From NCBI RefSeq assembly GCF_034661175.1, contig NZ_CP141058.1, forward strand, positions 1,612,001 to 1,676,000: 64,000 nucleotides of DNA. Direction: 5' to 3'. The notes under the pieces are model-generated. The model had not been told where the DNA came from and did not search any database. It worked only from the letters and a program-made list of their open reading frames with translations. Below are positions 6,945 through 15,901 of this stretch, one piece after another. The first letter of the stretch is position 1. Each line of letters begins with the position of its first letter. This DNA comes from Nocardioides renjunii. Its GTDB lineage: Bacteria; Actinomycetota; Actinomycetes; Propionibacteriales; Nocardioidaceae. A program made the position numbers and the translations under genes.

Positions 6945-7293
6945 CGCGCACGTAGGCAGACGCTGGGTCGTCATCAACCTGACCCGGCGCCTGCGTCGAC
7001 GACCCAAGGCCCGCTACACCGAGGCCGTGACAATCCGTGACCGCGCCGACCTTCCTGAACACCTCAACCCGCGACGGGTCTACCAGCTTGGTGAGCCAGC
7101 GAAGTGGGTGGTGCTCGAGTGCCCGTGCGGACGTGGTCACGTCCTCGAGCTGAATCTGGCCCACCCCAGCCGGCCCGAGTGGAGCGTATTCACAAACGAC
7201 GGCAAGGAACCGTCCCTGTCCCCGTCGGTCGACTTCAAGGGCGAACGCCGCTGTCACTTTTGGCTTCGCGAGGGACGCGTCCGCTGGGTTTGA
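6937..7293 (+). CDS. DUF6527 family protein of the Ubl operon
   Basis: 118 residues. A basic leader (TRRLRRRPKARY) precedes a small zinc-binding domain with C62-P-C64-G-R-G-H68, a conserved S94-L-S-P-S98 segment and C106-H107-F-W. This Cys/His plus PSV pattern is that of DUF6527, a family repeatedly encoded at the end of bacterial Ubl-E2-E1 operons. Its biochemical role is not established to my knowledge; proposals include Ubl processing, and a ligase-like or target-binding role is possible. GTG 6937 overlaps the E1 gene by 8 nt. It is the last gene of the operon; the next gene is convergent. Confidence 0.78.
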   Translation: MGDAHVGRRWVVINLTRRLRRRPKARYTEAVTIRDRADLPEHLNPRRVYQLGEPAKWVVLECPCGRGHVLELNLAHPSRPEWSVFTNDGKEPSLSPSVDFKGERRCHFWLREGRVRWV

Positions 7294-7447
7294 GGGAAAT
7301 CTGATCCGGTCACGAGGTTGGCTCGGTAATCCACGGCATGTTCGGCGGATTGAGCAGTCCCTTGCTGCGTGGCAGGGGATTCGCGGCGAAATGACGCTGG
7401 TTTGGCTTGCTGGTTGCAGAAGCGACAAGTCGTGTCGCGCCGCGGTC

Positions 7448-8095
7448 CTAGCCTCTGCCGGCCGTGTCAGATACACGCTCAAGTAGGTCGTACAGAAGGC
7501 GACCCAACTCAGTGATGCTGTAGCTACTGCCGCCCCCAAAGACGCCGTGGTATGCCGCTAAGAAGCCTGCAGCCGACAGGCGTACGAGACCCGACTCAAC
7601 CACCGTCAGGTCCAACTTGGCCTCGGTGGCCAAGTCACTTGCGTAGAACGAGCGATTGTCCCCGGTCTCTGGCTTGGCCCCTGCGAGGACCGACCGGTCC
7701 CTCATGATTCTGATCAACTGTGCCTCGGCTGGGCGAAGGGTCATCAGCCCCCGTAGAACCATTTCGCAGTCGTCGACGCTTTCTGGCTCGATGACCGCCC
7801 TCCCAAATGCCGCTCCCATAGCCAGAAGCAGGTCCTCGTGCCCGTTCATGCCCGCCTCGTAGAGCATTCGGGTCACCAGCGGCACAAGTTCTCGACGAGA
7901 TTCGATCCGGTCTGCGAGTTCCTCCCGGGTGAGACCAGAGACGGCCTCGGCGGCCCTCAACGCATTCGATCCACGGCGATCCCATTCCGACCGCATGGCG
8001 AACAACATGCGTTCGACGACCACGCCGGAACCGGGAATCAGAGAAGAGGACACCTCCCCTAGCCCCTTGCTCAGTGCGTGACCATCGGATGTCAT
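7448..8095 (-). CDS. Unknown protein with a winged-helix-like C-terminus
   Basis: 215 residues, not assigned to a family. The middle is helical (EELADRIESRRELVPLVTRM, LLLAMGAAFGRAVI). The C-terminal ~75 residues (FYASDLATEAKLDLTVVESG, LVRLSAAGFLAAYHG, YSITELGRLLYDLLERV) have the pattern of a winged helix-turn-helix with a wing and a final helix. It lies 101 bp downstream of the helicase-nuclease gene on the same strand and could be its operon partner. Base composition is lower in GC than the chromosomal part. It might be a regulator or a specificity subunit; both are guesses. Confidence 0.55.
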   Translation of the reverse strand: MTSDGHALSKGLGEVSSSLIPGSGVVVERMLFAMRSEWDRRGSNALRAAEAVSGLTREELADRIESRRELVPLVTRMLYEAGMNGHEDLLLAMGAAFGRAVIEPESVDDCEMVLRGLMTLRPAEAQLIRIMRDRSVLAGAKPETGDNRSFYASDLATEAKLDLTVVESGLVRLSAAGFLAAYHGVFGGGSSYSITELGRLLYDLLERVSDTAGRG

Positions 8096-8196
8096 GGCGA
8101 GATGCTAATCGTGTCGTACACCCAGCGTCCGAAGTGGTCCAGGGCGACGCGCTCGCGGGCTCAGGCGACGGAAAAGAGGAGTCTGCCAGGTGGGGT

Positions 8197-11100
8197 TCAC
8201 TCGCTGCCGACGAGTGTAAGACTGACGGCAGAGGTGGCGAGCCGGGCTCGGATCCCTCCAAGCAATTTGCGGGCCGGAGACGCCGCGCGCAGCGCCGCGG
8301 CCGACATGCCCGGGTGCATGATCCAAATCTCGTTGGTCCGACTGATTGGGTCGGCGTTGAGGATGTTGCGGAACGTGACTGCGTCACCCTTGACGTACCG
8401 GCGTGGACGATTCGTGGCTCTGTGTTCGAGCTGGTCAACGAGGGCGGAAGCGGGGGCCAGCACGAAGTCCAAGGAGCGCAGCGTCTGTTGGACAACTTCT
8501 TCAAGGTCGGGCAGGCGCGCACCAGGTTGGTCGGTCGCCTTCTTGGCTTTGCAGTGGATCAGGCGAAGGTGGGGCGTGCCTGTGAGCCCGTAGCTATGCC
8601 AGCCGGCGATGATGTCTGCTTTCTCGCCTCGGGCGTCATCGCAAAAGATGAAGTCAGCACCCTCAAGATCAACTTGCCTCGAGGCGTACTGGAGCAAGGA
8701 AACCGTCGGTGAGCTCGATAGGTCCGCCGCGTTGGCGAGAATGTCGTCCGGCCTAGTGCCGCCCTTCTCAGGGAGCGCGGAGATCGTGTCGTCAATCGTA
8801 AGGACCTGGTTACTGGCGCCGAGTTTCATATACGGCGCGCTGTCGAGCTCCAGTGTCGAAGCGCCGACCGCGAAAAAGAGGTCTTGATCGGAGTTGGGTG
8901 CAACGTGGCCGCCGGGACCGCGGAGGAAGCTCCCGTCGTCGAAGTAGATGGCAGGAGGCTTGTCTCGAAGAGCGTCTTCAAACGCGACGTCGCGGCCTTG
9001 GTCGATGATAGTTCCCTCTGCCGATGTCACTCGGCCATCGGGATCAATCACGACGGTGGCCTTAAACGACGCACCGACCGTTCCCTTGAGAAGCAATTTG
9101 ATTGATCCACCACGCTTTCGGGAGGCGGCAACCTGAAGGTGTCGTATAGGGCAGGACCGCTCATCAACGCGGAGCTCGGCGGAATAAGTCGGGTCAAGGG
9201 CCACGTCGAGCTCAGCCGCGATCGGGGCGGCCGTTGCCGATAGAGCCGTACCCGGGATGCGTAGTTGAGCGAGGGCCGCGGGAGTATGGCCGCGGTCGAG
9301 CGCGTGTGCGACCTCCGTTGCTAGTCCGTGGTATGCCTCGAGGCTGAGGTAGCCCTGACGCCAAACCTTCTGCTTGTCGAACGCAATGCCGACTTGGCTC
9401 GAATCGGCACCGGCGCTCTGCACGGCGATCGCATGGCCGACGGCGGTTAGAAATCGGTCGTCAGGCGTGACGGAGCGATCGACCTGGCGCCCGGCACCAG
9501 TCTGGTACGTCTTGACACCGGCCGTCGCGGGATGGACGGAGCGCTGCCCAAGCGAGGTGTAGTTGCCGGAGGCGAACTCGGCTGTAGCGAACCGCGCCAA
9601 GGATGTGCCTCGTGGAGCGCGCCGTTCGCCAATGACGCCATCGAGCACTGCTGCAGTGAGCCCGTCGGGAAGCGTAGAGCGAACGCACAACCAAGCGCCG
9701 GTCACATCTCTCGGGATCACTGCGAGTGCGAGGTAGTTGGTTTCCGTGTAGGAGTCCGGGGTGCTGCGTAGCCAAGGTAGGTCGTGCCGTCTTTCGAAAA
9801 GCACGCCGAAGGTGTTGAGATCTCGTCGTTCGATGACTGCAAGGACACGGGCGGAGTCGTTTGCATTCGTTGAGGACGCTTTGAATGCGCGATCCGTTTC
9901 GAATGCCCGAGCTATCTCCTCCGATCCAGGCACGGTATCGAGCTCGGCAACCTGGCAGAGCCCGAACGCTCGAAAATTGTCGTCCGTGAAGACCTCGACG
10001 AGCGAGTGTGTGTCAGCGTCAGAGGCAGACCATAGAGGTGTCGGCTGGCGCGCGAACTCGCGCGCCAGACCGTCTATGAGCTTGTCCCAGCGCTGGTTGT
10101 CGCGGTGGAGTTCAGCAACGATTTCCGGATGGGCCGCCGCAGCGGCGATCATAATGGCGGACTCCTTTTCGTCGCCGGCTCTTGCTATGCGTCCCGCAAA
10201 CTGGATGGTCACGGGTAGCGACCGGTGCGGATTGTGGTACGCCGCGATCTTTAGTGTTGGAAGGTCGAAGCCTTCCCCGAGCACCCCAACGAAGGACACC
10301 CCGTCGCTCTCACCGTTGTTTAGCCGAGTCACCGCTTCGCGCACTGACTTGTCGGTCGTTTGGTGTGTGATCACCTCGAGGGTGATGCCCGAGTCGAGCT
10401 CCTTGTAGAGGCGGGCAAGGTCGGTCGCTCGCTCAACAGAGTCTGCTCTTACGAGGAGGCGTGCCACTCCAGATCGAGTCGTCTCTCGTCTTCGGTGCTC
10501 GTCAATCGCCGCCTGCGCCACCGCGCGATCTCGCTCAGCGGCGTCGGGTCCCGCGGCGACTTCGCGGTACTGGATTGGCGCAAACAGCCCGTCCTGGACG
10601 GCGCGGTAGAGCGGATACTCGAACACGACTCGTCCAGGCAACCGTCGACGATCGCGCCTAAACGGTGTTGCAGAGAAACCAATGGCGTCGGCATAAGGAA
10701 AGGCGTCGAGGAGAGCAGACCAAGTTTGGGATGCTAAGTGATGAGCTTCATCAAAGATGATGAGGTCTATCAGTTTGGGATCTGGCGGATCGACCACCGA
10801 GCTCAGTGCCGGACTAATGGCTTGAGGGTGGGCAACGATCAGGTCGGCATCGCGTAGGCCATCCCATGCGGCCGCCGTGGCAATCACTCGATGGCGGCGT
10901 AGCACCTTTGGGCGTGGCGCCTCCGGATCAACAATTCCAGTACGGCGCAAGTGCTCTTGCTCGCGGATCCGGTGCGCAAGCATGTCGCGAACGATTCGAG
11001 ACGGAGCGACGACCAGTGTGCGATCGGCGCGAAAGATTGCGGGCGCAAGGGCGATTAGTTCACTCTTGCCGTAGCCGGTTGGAAGTGAAATGAGGGCTGC

Positions 11101-11220
11101 GGTGTCGCTTCGCGCAATTGCGTACGCTTGCATGGCTCGTATGGCACCGGCTTGACCCGGCCGAAGTTCGCGCATTACGTCGTCGTTGAGATTCAACTCG
11201 AGCGTGCTGAAGTAGCTCAT
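8197..11220 (-). CDS. DEAD/DEAH helicase fused to a restriction-endonuclease-like domain
   Basis: 1007 residues. Residues 15-370 are a superfamily 2 helicase: Walker A L46-P-T-G-Y-G-K52-S, DEAH box F156-D-E-A-H160, S183-A-T-P motif III, and Q340-x-x-G-R-I-A-R motif VI, closest to type III restriction Res/UvrB-like enzymes. A long middle region (~380-850) is unassigned. Near residues 861-894, D-D-A-R-G-E866-K-A-D869-I-I followed after a gap by R-L-I-H-C-K891 matches a PD-(D/E)xK-type nuclease core. Such fusions act in restriction and other phage-defence systems. No methyltransferase is encoded nearby. ATG 11220 gives an N-terminus that flows directly into the helicase domain. Defence role is inferred. 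Confidence 0.85.
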   Translation of the reverse strand: MSYFSTLELNLNDDVMRELRPGQAGAIRAMQAYAIARSDTAALISLPTGYGKSELIALAPAIFRADRTLVVAPSRIVRDMLAHRIREQEHLRRTGIVDPEAPRPKVLRRHRVIATAAAWDGLRDADLIVAHPQAISPALSSVVDPPDPKLIDLIIFDEAHHLASQTWSALLDAFPYADAIGFSATPFRRDRRRLPGRVVFEYPLYRAVQDGLFAPIQYREVAAGPDAAERDRAVAQAAIDEHRRRETTRSGVARLLVRADSVERATDLARLYKELDSGITLEVITHQTTDKSVREAVTRLNNGESDGVSFVGVLGEGFDLPTLKIAAYHNPHRSLPVTIQFAGRIARAGDEKESAIMIAAAAAHPEIVAELHRDNQRWDKLIDGLAREFARQPTPLWSASDADTHSLVEVFTDDNFRAFGLCQVAELDTVPGSEEIARAFETDRAFKASSTNANDSARVLAVIERRDLNTFGVLFERRHDLPWLRSTPDSYTETNYLALAVIPRDVTGAWLCVRSTLPDGLTAAVLDGVIGERRAPRGTSLARFATAEFASGNYTSLGQRSVHPATAGVKTYQTGAGRQVDRSVTPDDRFLTAVGHAIAVQSAGADSSQVGIAFDKQKVWRQGYLSLEAYHGLATEVAHALDRGHTPAALAQLRIPGTALSATAAPIAAELDVALDPTYSAELRVDERSCPIRHLQVAASRKRGGSIKLLLKGTVGASFKATVVIDPDGRVTSAEGTIIDQGRDVAFEDALRDKPPAIYFDDGSFLRGPGGHVAPNSDQDLFFAVGASTLELDSAPYMKLGASNQVLTIDDTISALPEKGGTRPDDILANAADLSSSPTVSLLQYASRQVDLEGADFIFCDDARGEKADIIAGWHSYGLTGTPHLRLIHCKAKKATDQPGARLPDLEEVVQQTLRSLDFVLAPASALVDQLEHRATNRPRRYVKGDAVTFRNILNADPISRTNEIWIMHPGMSAAALRAASPARKLLGGIRARLATSAVSLTLVGSE

Positions 11221-11716
11221 CTCGTCTTTCTTGTCTGGACGTCGTTGGGCCTACCTTGGTCCAAATGCTCGCAACCGGTTGTAGTTCGCGGCGGCGTTCC
11301 GTGATGTTACGCACGAATCCTGCGAGAACGCGGCGGCACCGGGCCGACAACTTAGGTTTGCGACGCGGTGTGACGGAGACCGAGATGTCAATCTGAGGTC
11401 ACAAGCCATGAGCGAGCTGACGTCAGGGTGCGAAGCTTGGTGATCGCGCTTGAGCCGTCCTTCTGAGCTGAAGGAAGCGGAGCCAAGCGCGCCCGCAAAG
11501 CGCATGCTTGAGCGTCGATCGTTGCTCGTGATCGGACACTCGACTGTCTGTTGAGGCCGCATCTGAATCCCAATTACCCCATCGAGGTCCTGTTCGGCGC
11601 GGCCAAGAAGTCCCGAGCCGGACCAAGTTTCGCAGTCTGCGCCTGTTTAGGTGGCTGAGCCGGCTCGCAGTAGTTAGCCCATAGTGGGCACTGTGCGGCG
11701 CCGTGGTGACTCCGAG
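11221..11716. other. Gene-free stretch of about 500 bp inside the island
   Basis: I find no convincing protein or RNA gene on either strand. The region should contain the promoter of the helicase-nuclease gene that starts at 11220. A small hairpin (TCCTTC-tgagct-GAAGGA, 11458-11475) is present. Short frames here lack ribosome sites and family-like composition. It may hold a small RNA or decayed sequence, which cannot be told from sequence alone. Confidence 0.4.
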
Positions 11717-12577
11717 CTAGGCCGGGGGAAGGGCTGCGGCTAACGCTCGATGCAGAGCGTCGAGGTCGACCTGGGATGGCGTCGGCGCAGCCAAACGCGG
11801 GTAGAGCTTTCTTGGCCACAGGACCTCCACTCCGCGGGTCGTGAAGGATCCTCCGATCAGCGGCCAATCAGCATCGATGAAGCAGAGGACGCCGACGACA
11901 GGAACGTCGTCACCAACGATGGCACGCACGAGACCGACCTGGTTGAGGACGCCGTCGACGAGCTTGGTGCGATCCCGGCCACCGACGAGCAGTTTCTCCG
12001 TGCGCGGACGGAGGAGGCCACCCTCAATCTCGAGCGTGGGACGACCCGCGTAGCGCTTGGGGTCGATGACGTAGACGCCGCTTGGCGTGAGGGCTATGTG
12101 GTCGATGTTGGCTCGTGTGCCGGGGATGCGGCGGTCGTGAAGGATGCGGATGCTGTCGGAGGCGAGATCGTTGAGCTTCTCGCCGAGTCGTTCCTCGCCG
12201 ATGGCGCCGGTGTCCCAGGACTTCGTTGACTGCGGTTCGTCGGCGACGGCGAGGATGAGGCCGCCGAGCTTGGGGTGCTTCTCGCGGATCCGGGCTTCGC
12301 GCCTGGCTTGGCGGCGTTCGTACTCGCGCCGGGCTGAGGCGCCGGGGGTGCCGGGGTCGATGGCATCCGAGTGTGGTCTCGAGGCTCGCTGCGGTCGCAC
12401 CTCAACCACCGATGACCGGGAGATGGCGTCGGCGGCGGGGGAGCAGTCGAGGCAGCGCACAGTCCTGGTGAACCGCTCGTAGATCGCCTCTACCCTGGCC
12501 GCCAGCTCGGCATCGCAGACCCGGCAGACGCCGGCGTAACGGAGCTTCATCCGCTTCTCGTTGGCGCCTTCGGACAC
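11717..12577 (-). CDS. NERD-domain nuclease-like protein with N-terminal zinc ribbon
   Basis: 286 residues. An N-terminal zinc ribbon has C18-x-x-C21 and C42-x-x-C45. A charged linker leads to a NERD domain (~120-250): GAIGEERLGEKLNDL, then RANIDHIALTPSGVYVIDPK, where the D/E and the D-P-K correspond to the nuclease-like core of this family. NERD proteins are predicted nucleic-acid-processing enzymes with no firmly known reaction. The start ATG 12577 is the first in frame and precedes the zinc ribbon. It sits between the island and rnpB, so it may be either the last island gene or the first chromosomal one; its GC looks intermediate. Confidence 0.82.
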   Translation of the reverse strand: MSEGANEKRMKLRYAGVCRVCDAELAARVEAIYERFTRTVRCLDCSPAADAISRSSVVEVRPQRASRPHSDAIDPGTPGASARREYERRQARREARIREKHPKLGGLILAVADEPQSTKSWDTGAIGEERLGEKLNDLASDSIRILHDRRIPGTRANIDHIALTPSGVYVIDPKRYAGRPTLEIEGGLLRPRTEKLLVGGRDRTKLVDGVLNQVGLVRAIVGDDVPVVGVLCFIDADWPLIGGSFTTRGVEVLWPRKLYPRLAAPTPSQVDLDALHRALAAALPPA

Positions 12578-12648
12578 CCCGCGACCCTAGGTGGACAAGC
12601 GCCTGCTCGGTGGCGATTCGAGCCGATCGACGACGGTAGTTGAAGACG

Positions 12649-12667
12649 CAAGAGTTTTTCTCTTGCG
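12649..12667 (-). terminator. Hairpin downstream of rnpB, possible terminator
   Basis: A perfect 7-bp inverted repeat GCAAGAG-ttttt-CTCTTGC lies about 60 bp beyond the 3' end of rnpB. It is not followed by a clear U-tract on the minus strand, so termination is only a possibility. Two copies of TGCGGACTA (12665-12673 and 12676-12684) abut it; their origin is unclear. Confidence 0.35.
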
Positions 12668-12727
12668 GACTATCTGCGGACTACAGCGGTGTTGTGATCA
12701 CGTTTTCGCAGGTCAGAGGCCTGTAGG

Positions 12728-13110
12728 GAGTGGGTCGGCCTGTAGGCCGGGTTCTGTCCCGCTGACGCGGGGGCGACCATCCATCTGCGACGACCGTTGC
12801 CGGCCGCCTGGTGCGATCTACCCGGATGCTCGGGCGGGCCGCCCTCGAACGCATCCTGTCTGATCTTGCTCCGGGTGGGGTTTGCCTAGCTGCGCCGGTC
12901 GCCCGGCGCACTGGTGGTCTCTTGCACCACCGTTTCACCCTTACCGCCCGGCACGCCGGGAGGCGGTCTGTTCTCTGTGGCACTGATCCCGCGGGTTGCC
13001 CCGGGTGGCTGTTGGCCACCACCCTGCCCTGTGGAGCCCGGACCTTCCTCGACCCGCCACTTCGGGTCAGACCCGGAGGAACGAGCCGCGGCCGCCCGGC
13101 CGACCCACTC
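12728..13110 (-). ncRNA. rnpB: RNase P RNA, bacterial type A
   Basis: Catalytic RNA of RNase P, which removes 5' leaders from pre-tRNAs. The two ends form a perfect 13-bp P1 stem: GAGTGGGTCGGCC at 13110-13098 pairs with its complement at 12740-12728. Conserved region I (GAGGAAGGTCCGGGCTCC, minus strand near 13050-13031) and the 3' conserved ACAGAACCCGGCCTACAG (near 12757-12740) are both present, as is the GTGCAAGAGACCACCAG segment of the specificity domain. It begins 10 bp after the map stop codon on the same strand. Ends are set by the P1 stem, so a few unpaired nucleotides may be missing. Confidence 0.95.
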
Positions 13111-13120
13111 GCGAAGGAGT

Positions 13121-13969
13121 CTAGGGGTGGGTCAGGACCTCGGCGCCATCCGCGGTGACGAGGAGCGTGTGCTCGAACTGGGCGGAGCGCCGCCCGTCCT
13201 GGGTGACCACGGTCCAGCCGTCGTCCCACATGTCGTAGTCGGGGGTGCCGAGGTTGAGCATCGGCTCGATCGTGAAGGTCATCCCGACGCGGATCTCGTC
13301 GTCGAAGCGCGGGTCGTCGTAGTGGGGGATGATCAGGCCGGAGTGGAACGAGGTGCCGATGCCGTGGCCGGTGAAGTCGCGGACGACGCCGTAGCCGAAG
13401 CGCTTGGCGTAGGCCTCGATGACGCGTCCGATGATGTTGACCCGGCGGCCGGGCTTGACCGCCTTGATCGCCCGGTCGAGCGCCTCGCGGGTGCGCTCGA
13501 CGAGCAGGCGCGTCTCCTCGTCGACGTCGCCGGCCAGGAAGGTGGCGTTGGTGTCGCCGTGCACGCCGTCGATGAACGCGGTGATGTCGATGTTGACGAT
13601 GTCGCCGTCCTCGACGACCCGGGAGTCCGGGATGCCGTGGCAGATGACCTCGTTGACGCTCGAGCACAGCGACTTGGGGAAGCCGCGGTAGCCCAGGGTC
13701 GAGGGGTAGGCGCCGTGGTCGCACAGGAACTCGTGCCCGATCCGGTCCAGCTCGTCGGTGGTGACCCCGGGTACGACGTGCGCGCCGACGAGCTCGCGTG
13801 CCTGCGCGGCCAGCCGACCGGCGATCCGCATCCGCTCGATGGTCTCGGCGTCCTTGACCTCCTCGCCGGTGAAGCGCTGGGGCGCCGGGCGGTCGACGTA
13901 CTCCGGGCGGGGGATGTGCGCCGGGACGGCCCGGCGCGGGGAGATGGCGGCAGGGGCGACGACAGGCAC
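13121..13969 (-). CDS. map: Methionine aminopeptidase, type I
   Basis: 282 residues. It removes the initiator methionine from nascent cytosolic proteins. The five metal ligands are visible: D128 and D139 ([20 protein letters not shown]), H202 (TGHGIG), E235 (TIEPM) and E266 (QFEHTLL). A ~40-residue N-terminal extension carries PxxP-like motifs ([14 protein letters not shown]), as in the longer actinobacterial MetAP enzymes. The gene reads directly into rnpB. A divergent small gene starts 23 bp from its ATG. Confidence 0.96.
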   Translation of the reverse strand: MPVVAPAAISPRRAVPAHIPRPEYVDRPAPQRFTGEEVKDAETIERMRIAGRLAAQARELVGAHVVPGVTTDELDRIGHEFLCDHGAYPSTLGYRGFPKSLCSSVNEVICHGIPDSRVVEDGDIVNIDITAFIDGVHGDTNATFLAGDVDEETRLLVERTREALDRAIKAVKPGRRVNIIGRVIEAYAKRFGYGVVRDFTGHGIGTSFHSGLIIPHYDDPRFDDEIRVGMTFTIEPMLNLGTPDYDMWDDGWTVVTQDGRRSAQFEHTLLVTADGAEVLTHP

Positions 13970-13992
13970 GTGCGCGAGTGTAGTTTCGGGTC

Positions 13993-14205
13993 ATGAGCGA
14001 GAACGAATACTGGTTCTGCCTGACCCACCACGCGGTCGAGGGCCGGGACGGCTGCAAGAACTCCGACCGCCTCGGGCCCTACGCCACCGCCGACGAGGCG
14101 TCGCACGCGCTCGAGAAGGTGGCCGAGCGCAACGAGGCGTGGGACAACGACCCGGAGTGGAACGACGACGAGCCCGGGCCGGACGGTCGGGTCAGCGAGC
14201 GCTGA
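13993..14205 (+). CDS. Conserved small actinobacterial protein of unknown function
   Basis: 70 residues beginning MSENEYWFCLTHHAVEGRDG with two cysteines (C9, C21) and a histidine pair, then an acidic, tryptophan-containing tail (AWDNDPEWNDDEPG). I recognise the pattern as a conserved hypothetical next to map in related genomes but know no function. The Cys/His arrangement could bind a metal. Its stop codon directly abuts the stop codon of the convergent lysine-rich gene. Confidence 0.75.
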   Translation: MSENEYWFCLTHHAVEGRDGCKNSDRLGPYATADEASHALEKVAERNEAWDNDPEWNDDEPGPDGRVSER

Positions 14206-14772
14206 TCACTTCTTCTTCTTCTTCTTGCCCTTGCCCGGCGCAGCCGACTGAGCGGCGTCCGCGGCCGCACGCACGCTCTTCAGTGCCTTCTTGGTGCTTT
14301 TGTCCAGGGTCTTGGTCAGCTCGGCGATCGCCGCCTCGTACTGCTGGCTGACGCGGGCGGCGGTCTCGGCGGCGACCCGCTCGGCCGTCTCCGAGGCGAC
14401 CTTCTGGACCAGCGCCGCCGTCGCGACGGCCTGCGCCCCGACGTCGGCGGCACGCTCGGCGGGGGACCGCCGGGCGGCCGTGGCGACCGGCTTGGTCGAC
14501 GGGGTGGTCCTGGCGGTGCCGCTCCCGCCGGCCGGCGCCTTCTTGGCGGTCGTCTTCTTGGCAGGGGCCTTCCTCGCCGGCGCCTTCGCGGCGGTCGACT
14601 TCTTCGCGGGCGTCCTCGCGGTCGCTGACTTCGCGGTCGCCGACTTCGTGGTCGCTGACTTCTTGGTGGCCGTCCTCGTGTTCGCCGACTTCGTGGTCGC
14701 CGTCTTCTTCGCCGGCGACTTCCTGGTCGTCGTGCTCGTCGCAGCCGTCTTCTTGACCGGGGTCTCGCTCAC
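14206..14772 (-). CDS. Lysine/alanine-rich histone H1-like protein
   Basis: 188 residues. The first ~110 residues are low-complexity K/T/S/A repeats (KSATTKSATAKSATARTPAKK type), resembling the tails of histone H1 and of actinobacterial HU-like proteins. Residues ~115-165 form an alanine-rich helix or coiled coil (VASETAERVAAETAARVSQQ), and the chain ends in a run of six lysines. No HU fold is present, so this is not HupB. DNA or polyphosphate/RNA binding through charge is likely. The repeats are visible in the DNA as short tandem units and may vary in number between strains. Confidence 0.7.
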   Translation of the reverse strand: MSETPVKKTAATSTTTRKSPAKKTATTKSANTRTATKKSATTKSATAKSATARTPAKKSTAAKAPARKAPAKKTTAKKAPAGGSGTARTTPSTKPVATAARRSPAERAADVGAQAVATAALVQKVASETAERVAAETAARVSQQYEAAIAELTKTLDKSTKKALKSVRAAADAAQSAAPGKGKKKKKK

Positions 14773-14899
14773 CGCTCACTCCTCGCGTCGCTGGATGCCT
14801 GATCCTGCCGGTCCCGGAGGGCGTTGTCACCGGGGGTGGCGTACTGGCGTGCTCGCCCAAGCGCCGGGCGATGGGCGCGGACGGGAGTGAGGACGGGAG

Positions 14900-15787
14900 C
14901 TAGAAGGTGTGGTCGGGCCCGGGGAACGTGCCGCCGCGCACGTCGTCGGCGTAGGCCCGGGCCGCGTCGAGGAGCACGCCGTGCACGTCGGCGTACTGCT
15001 TGACGAAGCGCGCCATCCGGCCGGTGCGCAGGCCGAACGCGTCCTGCCAGACCAGCACCTGCCCGTCGCAGCCCGCGCCGGCGCCGATGCCGATCGTCGG
15101 GATGGTGAGCTCCTTGCTGATCTGCTCGGCGACGTCGCCGGGCACCATCTCCATCACCACGGCGAACGCGCCGGCCTCCTGGACCGCCCGCGCGTCGGCG
15201 ACGATGCGGTCGCTCGCCTCGCCGCGGCCCTGGACGCGGTAGCCGCCGAGGGTGTGCTCGGACTGGGGCGTGAACCCGATGTGCGCCATGACGGGGATGC
15301 CGCCCTGCGTGCACTTCTGGATGACCGGCGCCATCTCGGCGCCGCCCTCGAGCTTGACGCAGTGCGCGCCGGCCTCCTTCATGAACCGGACCGCCGTGAG
15401 GTAGCCCTGCTCGGGGGACGCCTGGTAGCTGCCGAAGGGCAGGTCGCCGACGACCATCGCCCGCGTGACCGACCGGGCGACCGCGCGGGTCAGGGGGAGG
15501 AGCTCGTCGACGGTGACCGGCAGCGACGTCTCGTTGCCGTAGACGTTGTTGGAGGCGGAGTCGCCCACCAGGAGGAGGTCGATGCCCGCCTCGTCGAACG
15601 TCGCCGCGGTGTACATGTCGTAGGCCGTCAGCATGGTGATCTTCTCCCCGCGCTCCTTCATCTCGCGGAGATGATGGGTGCGGACCCGCCGGACGGGGGC
15701 CGCGGGGGGAGCGGCCGGGCCGGAGCCGTAGGGGGCGGTCTCCTCGGGCTGTGCGGGCTGAGCAGGCTGTGCGGACTGTGCAGACAT
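14900..15787 (-). CDS. panB: 3-methyl-2-oxobutanoate hydroxymethyltransferase
   Basis: First enzyme of pantothenate synthesis: transfers a hydroxymethyl group from 5,10-methylene-THF to ketoisovalerate. The TIM-barrel motifs are present: [65 protein letters not shown] and [24 protein letters not shown] 15787 gives 294 residues and has GAGGAG 6 nt upstream; a longer frame to 15829 lacks such a site. A Q/A/P-rich N-terminal tail of ~30 residues precedes the core. No panC is nearby. Confidence 0.96.
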   Translation of the reverse strand: MSAQSAQPAQPAQPEETAPYGSGPAAPPAAPVRRVRTHHLREMKERGEKITMLTAYDMYTAATFDEAGIDLLLVGDSASNNVYGNETSLPVTVDELLPLTRAVARSVTRAMVVGDLPFGSYQASPEQGYLTAVRFMKEAGAHCVKLEGGAEMAPVIQKCTQGGIPVMAHIGFTPQSEHTLGGYRVQGRGEASDRIVADARAVQEAGAFAVVMEMVPGDVAEQISKELTIPTIGIGAGAGCDGQVLVWQDAFGLRTGRMARFVKQYADVHGVLLDAARAYADDVRGGTFPGPDHTF

Positions 15788-15901
15788 CGTGCGCTCCTCG
15801 TCGTCTCGCAGCTCCCCGGTGGAGTCCACGGACCGTTCGTCAGGCTAGTGCCGAACCCGCGGGTACGTCCGTGTGGCGGCGCTCACACGCGACGCGCGGG
15901 A

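Noticed and set aside
12681..14057. 458-residue frame across rnpB and map
   Set aside because: It covers the RNase P RNA and is out of frame with map; arginine/proline-rich shadow.
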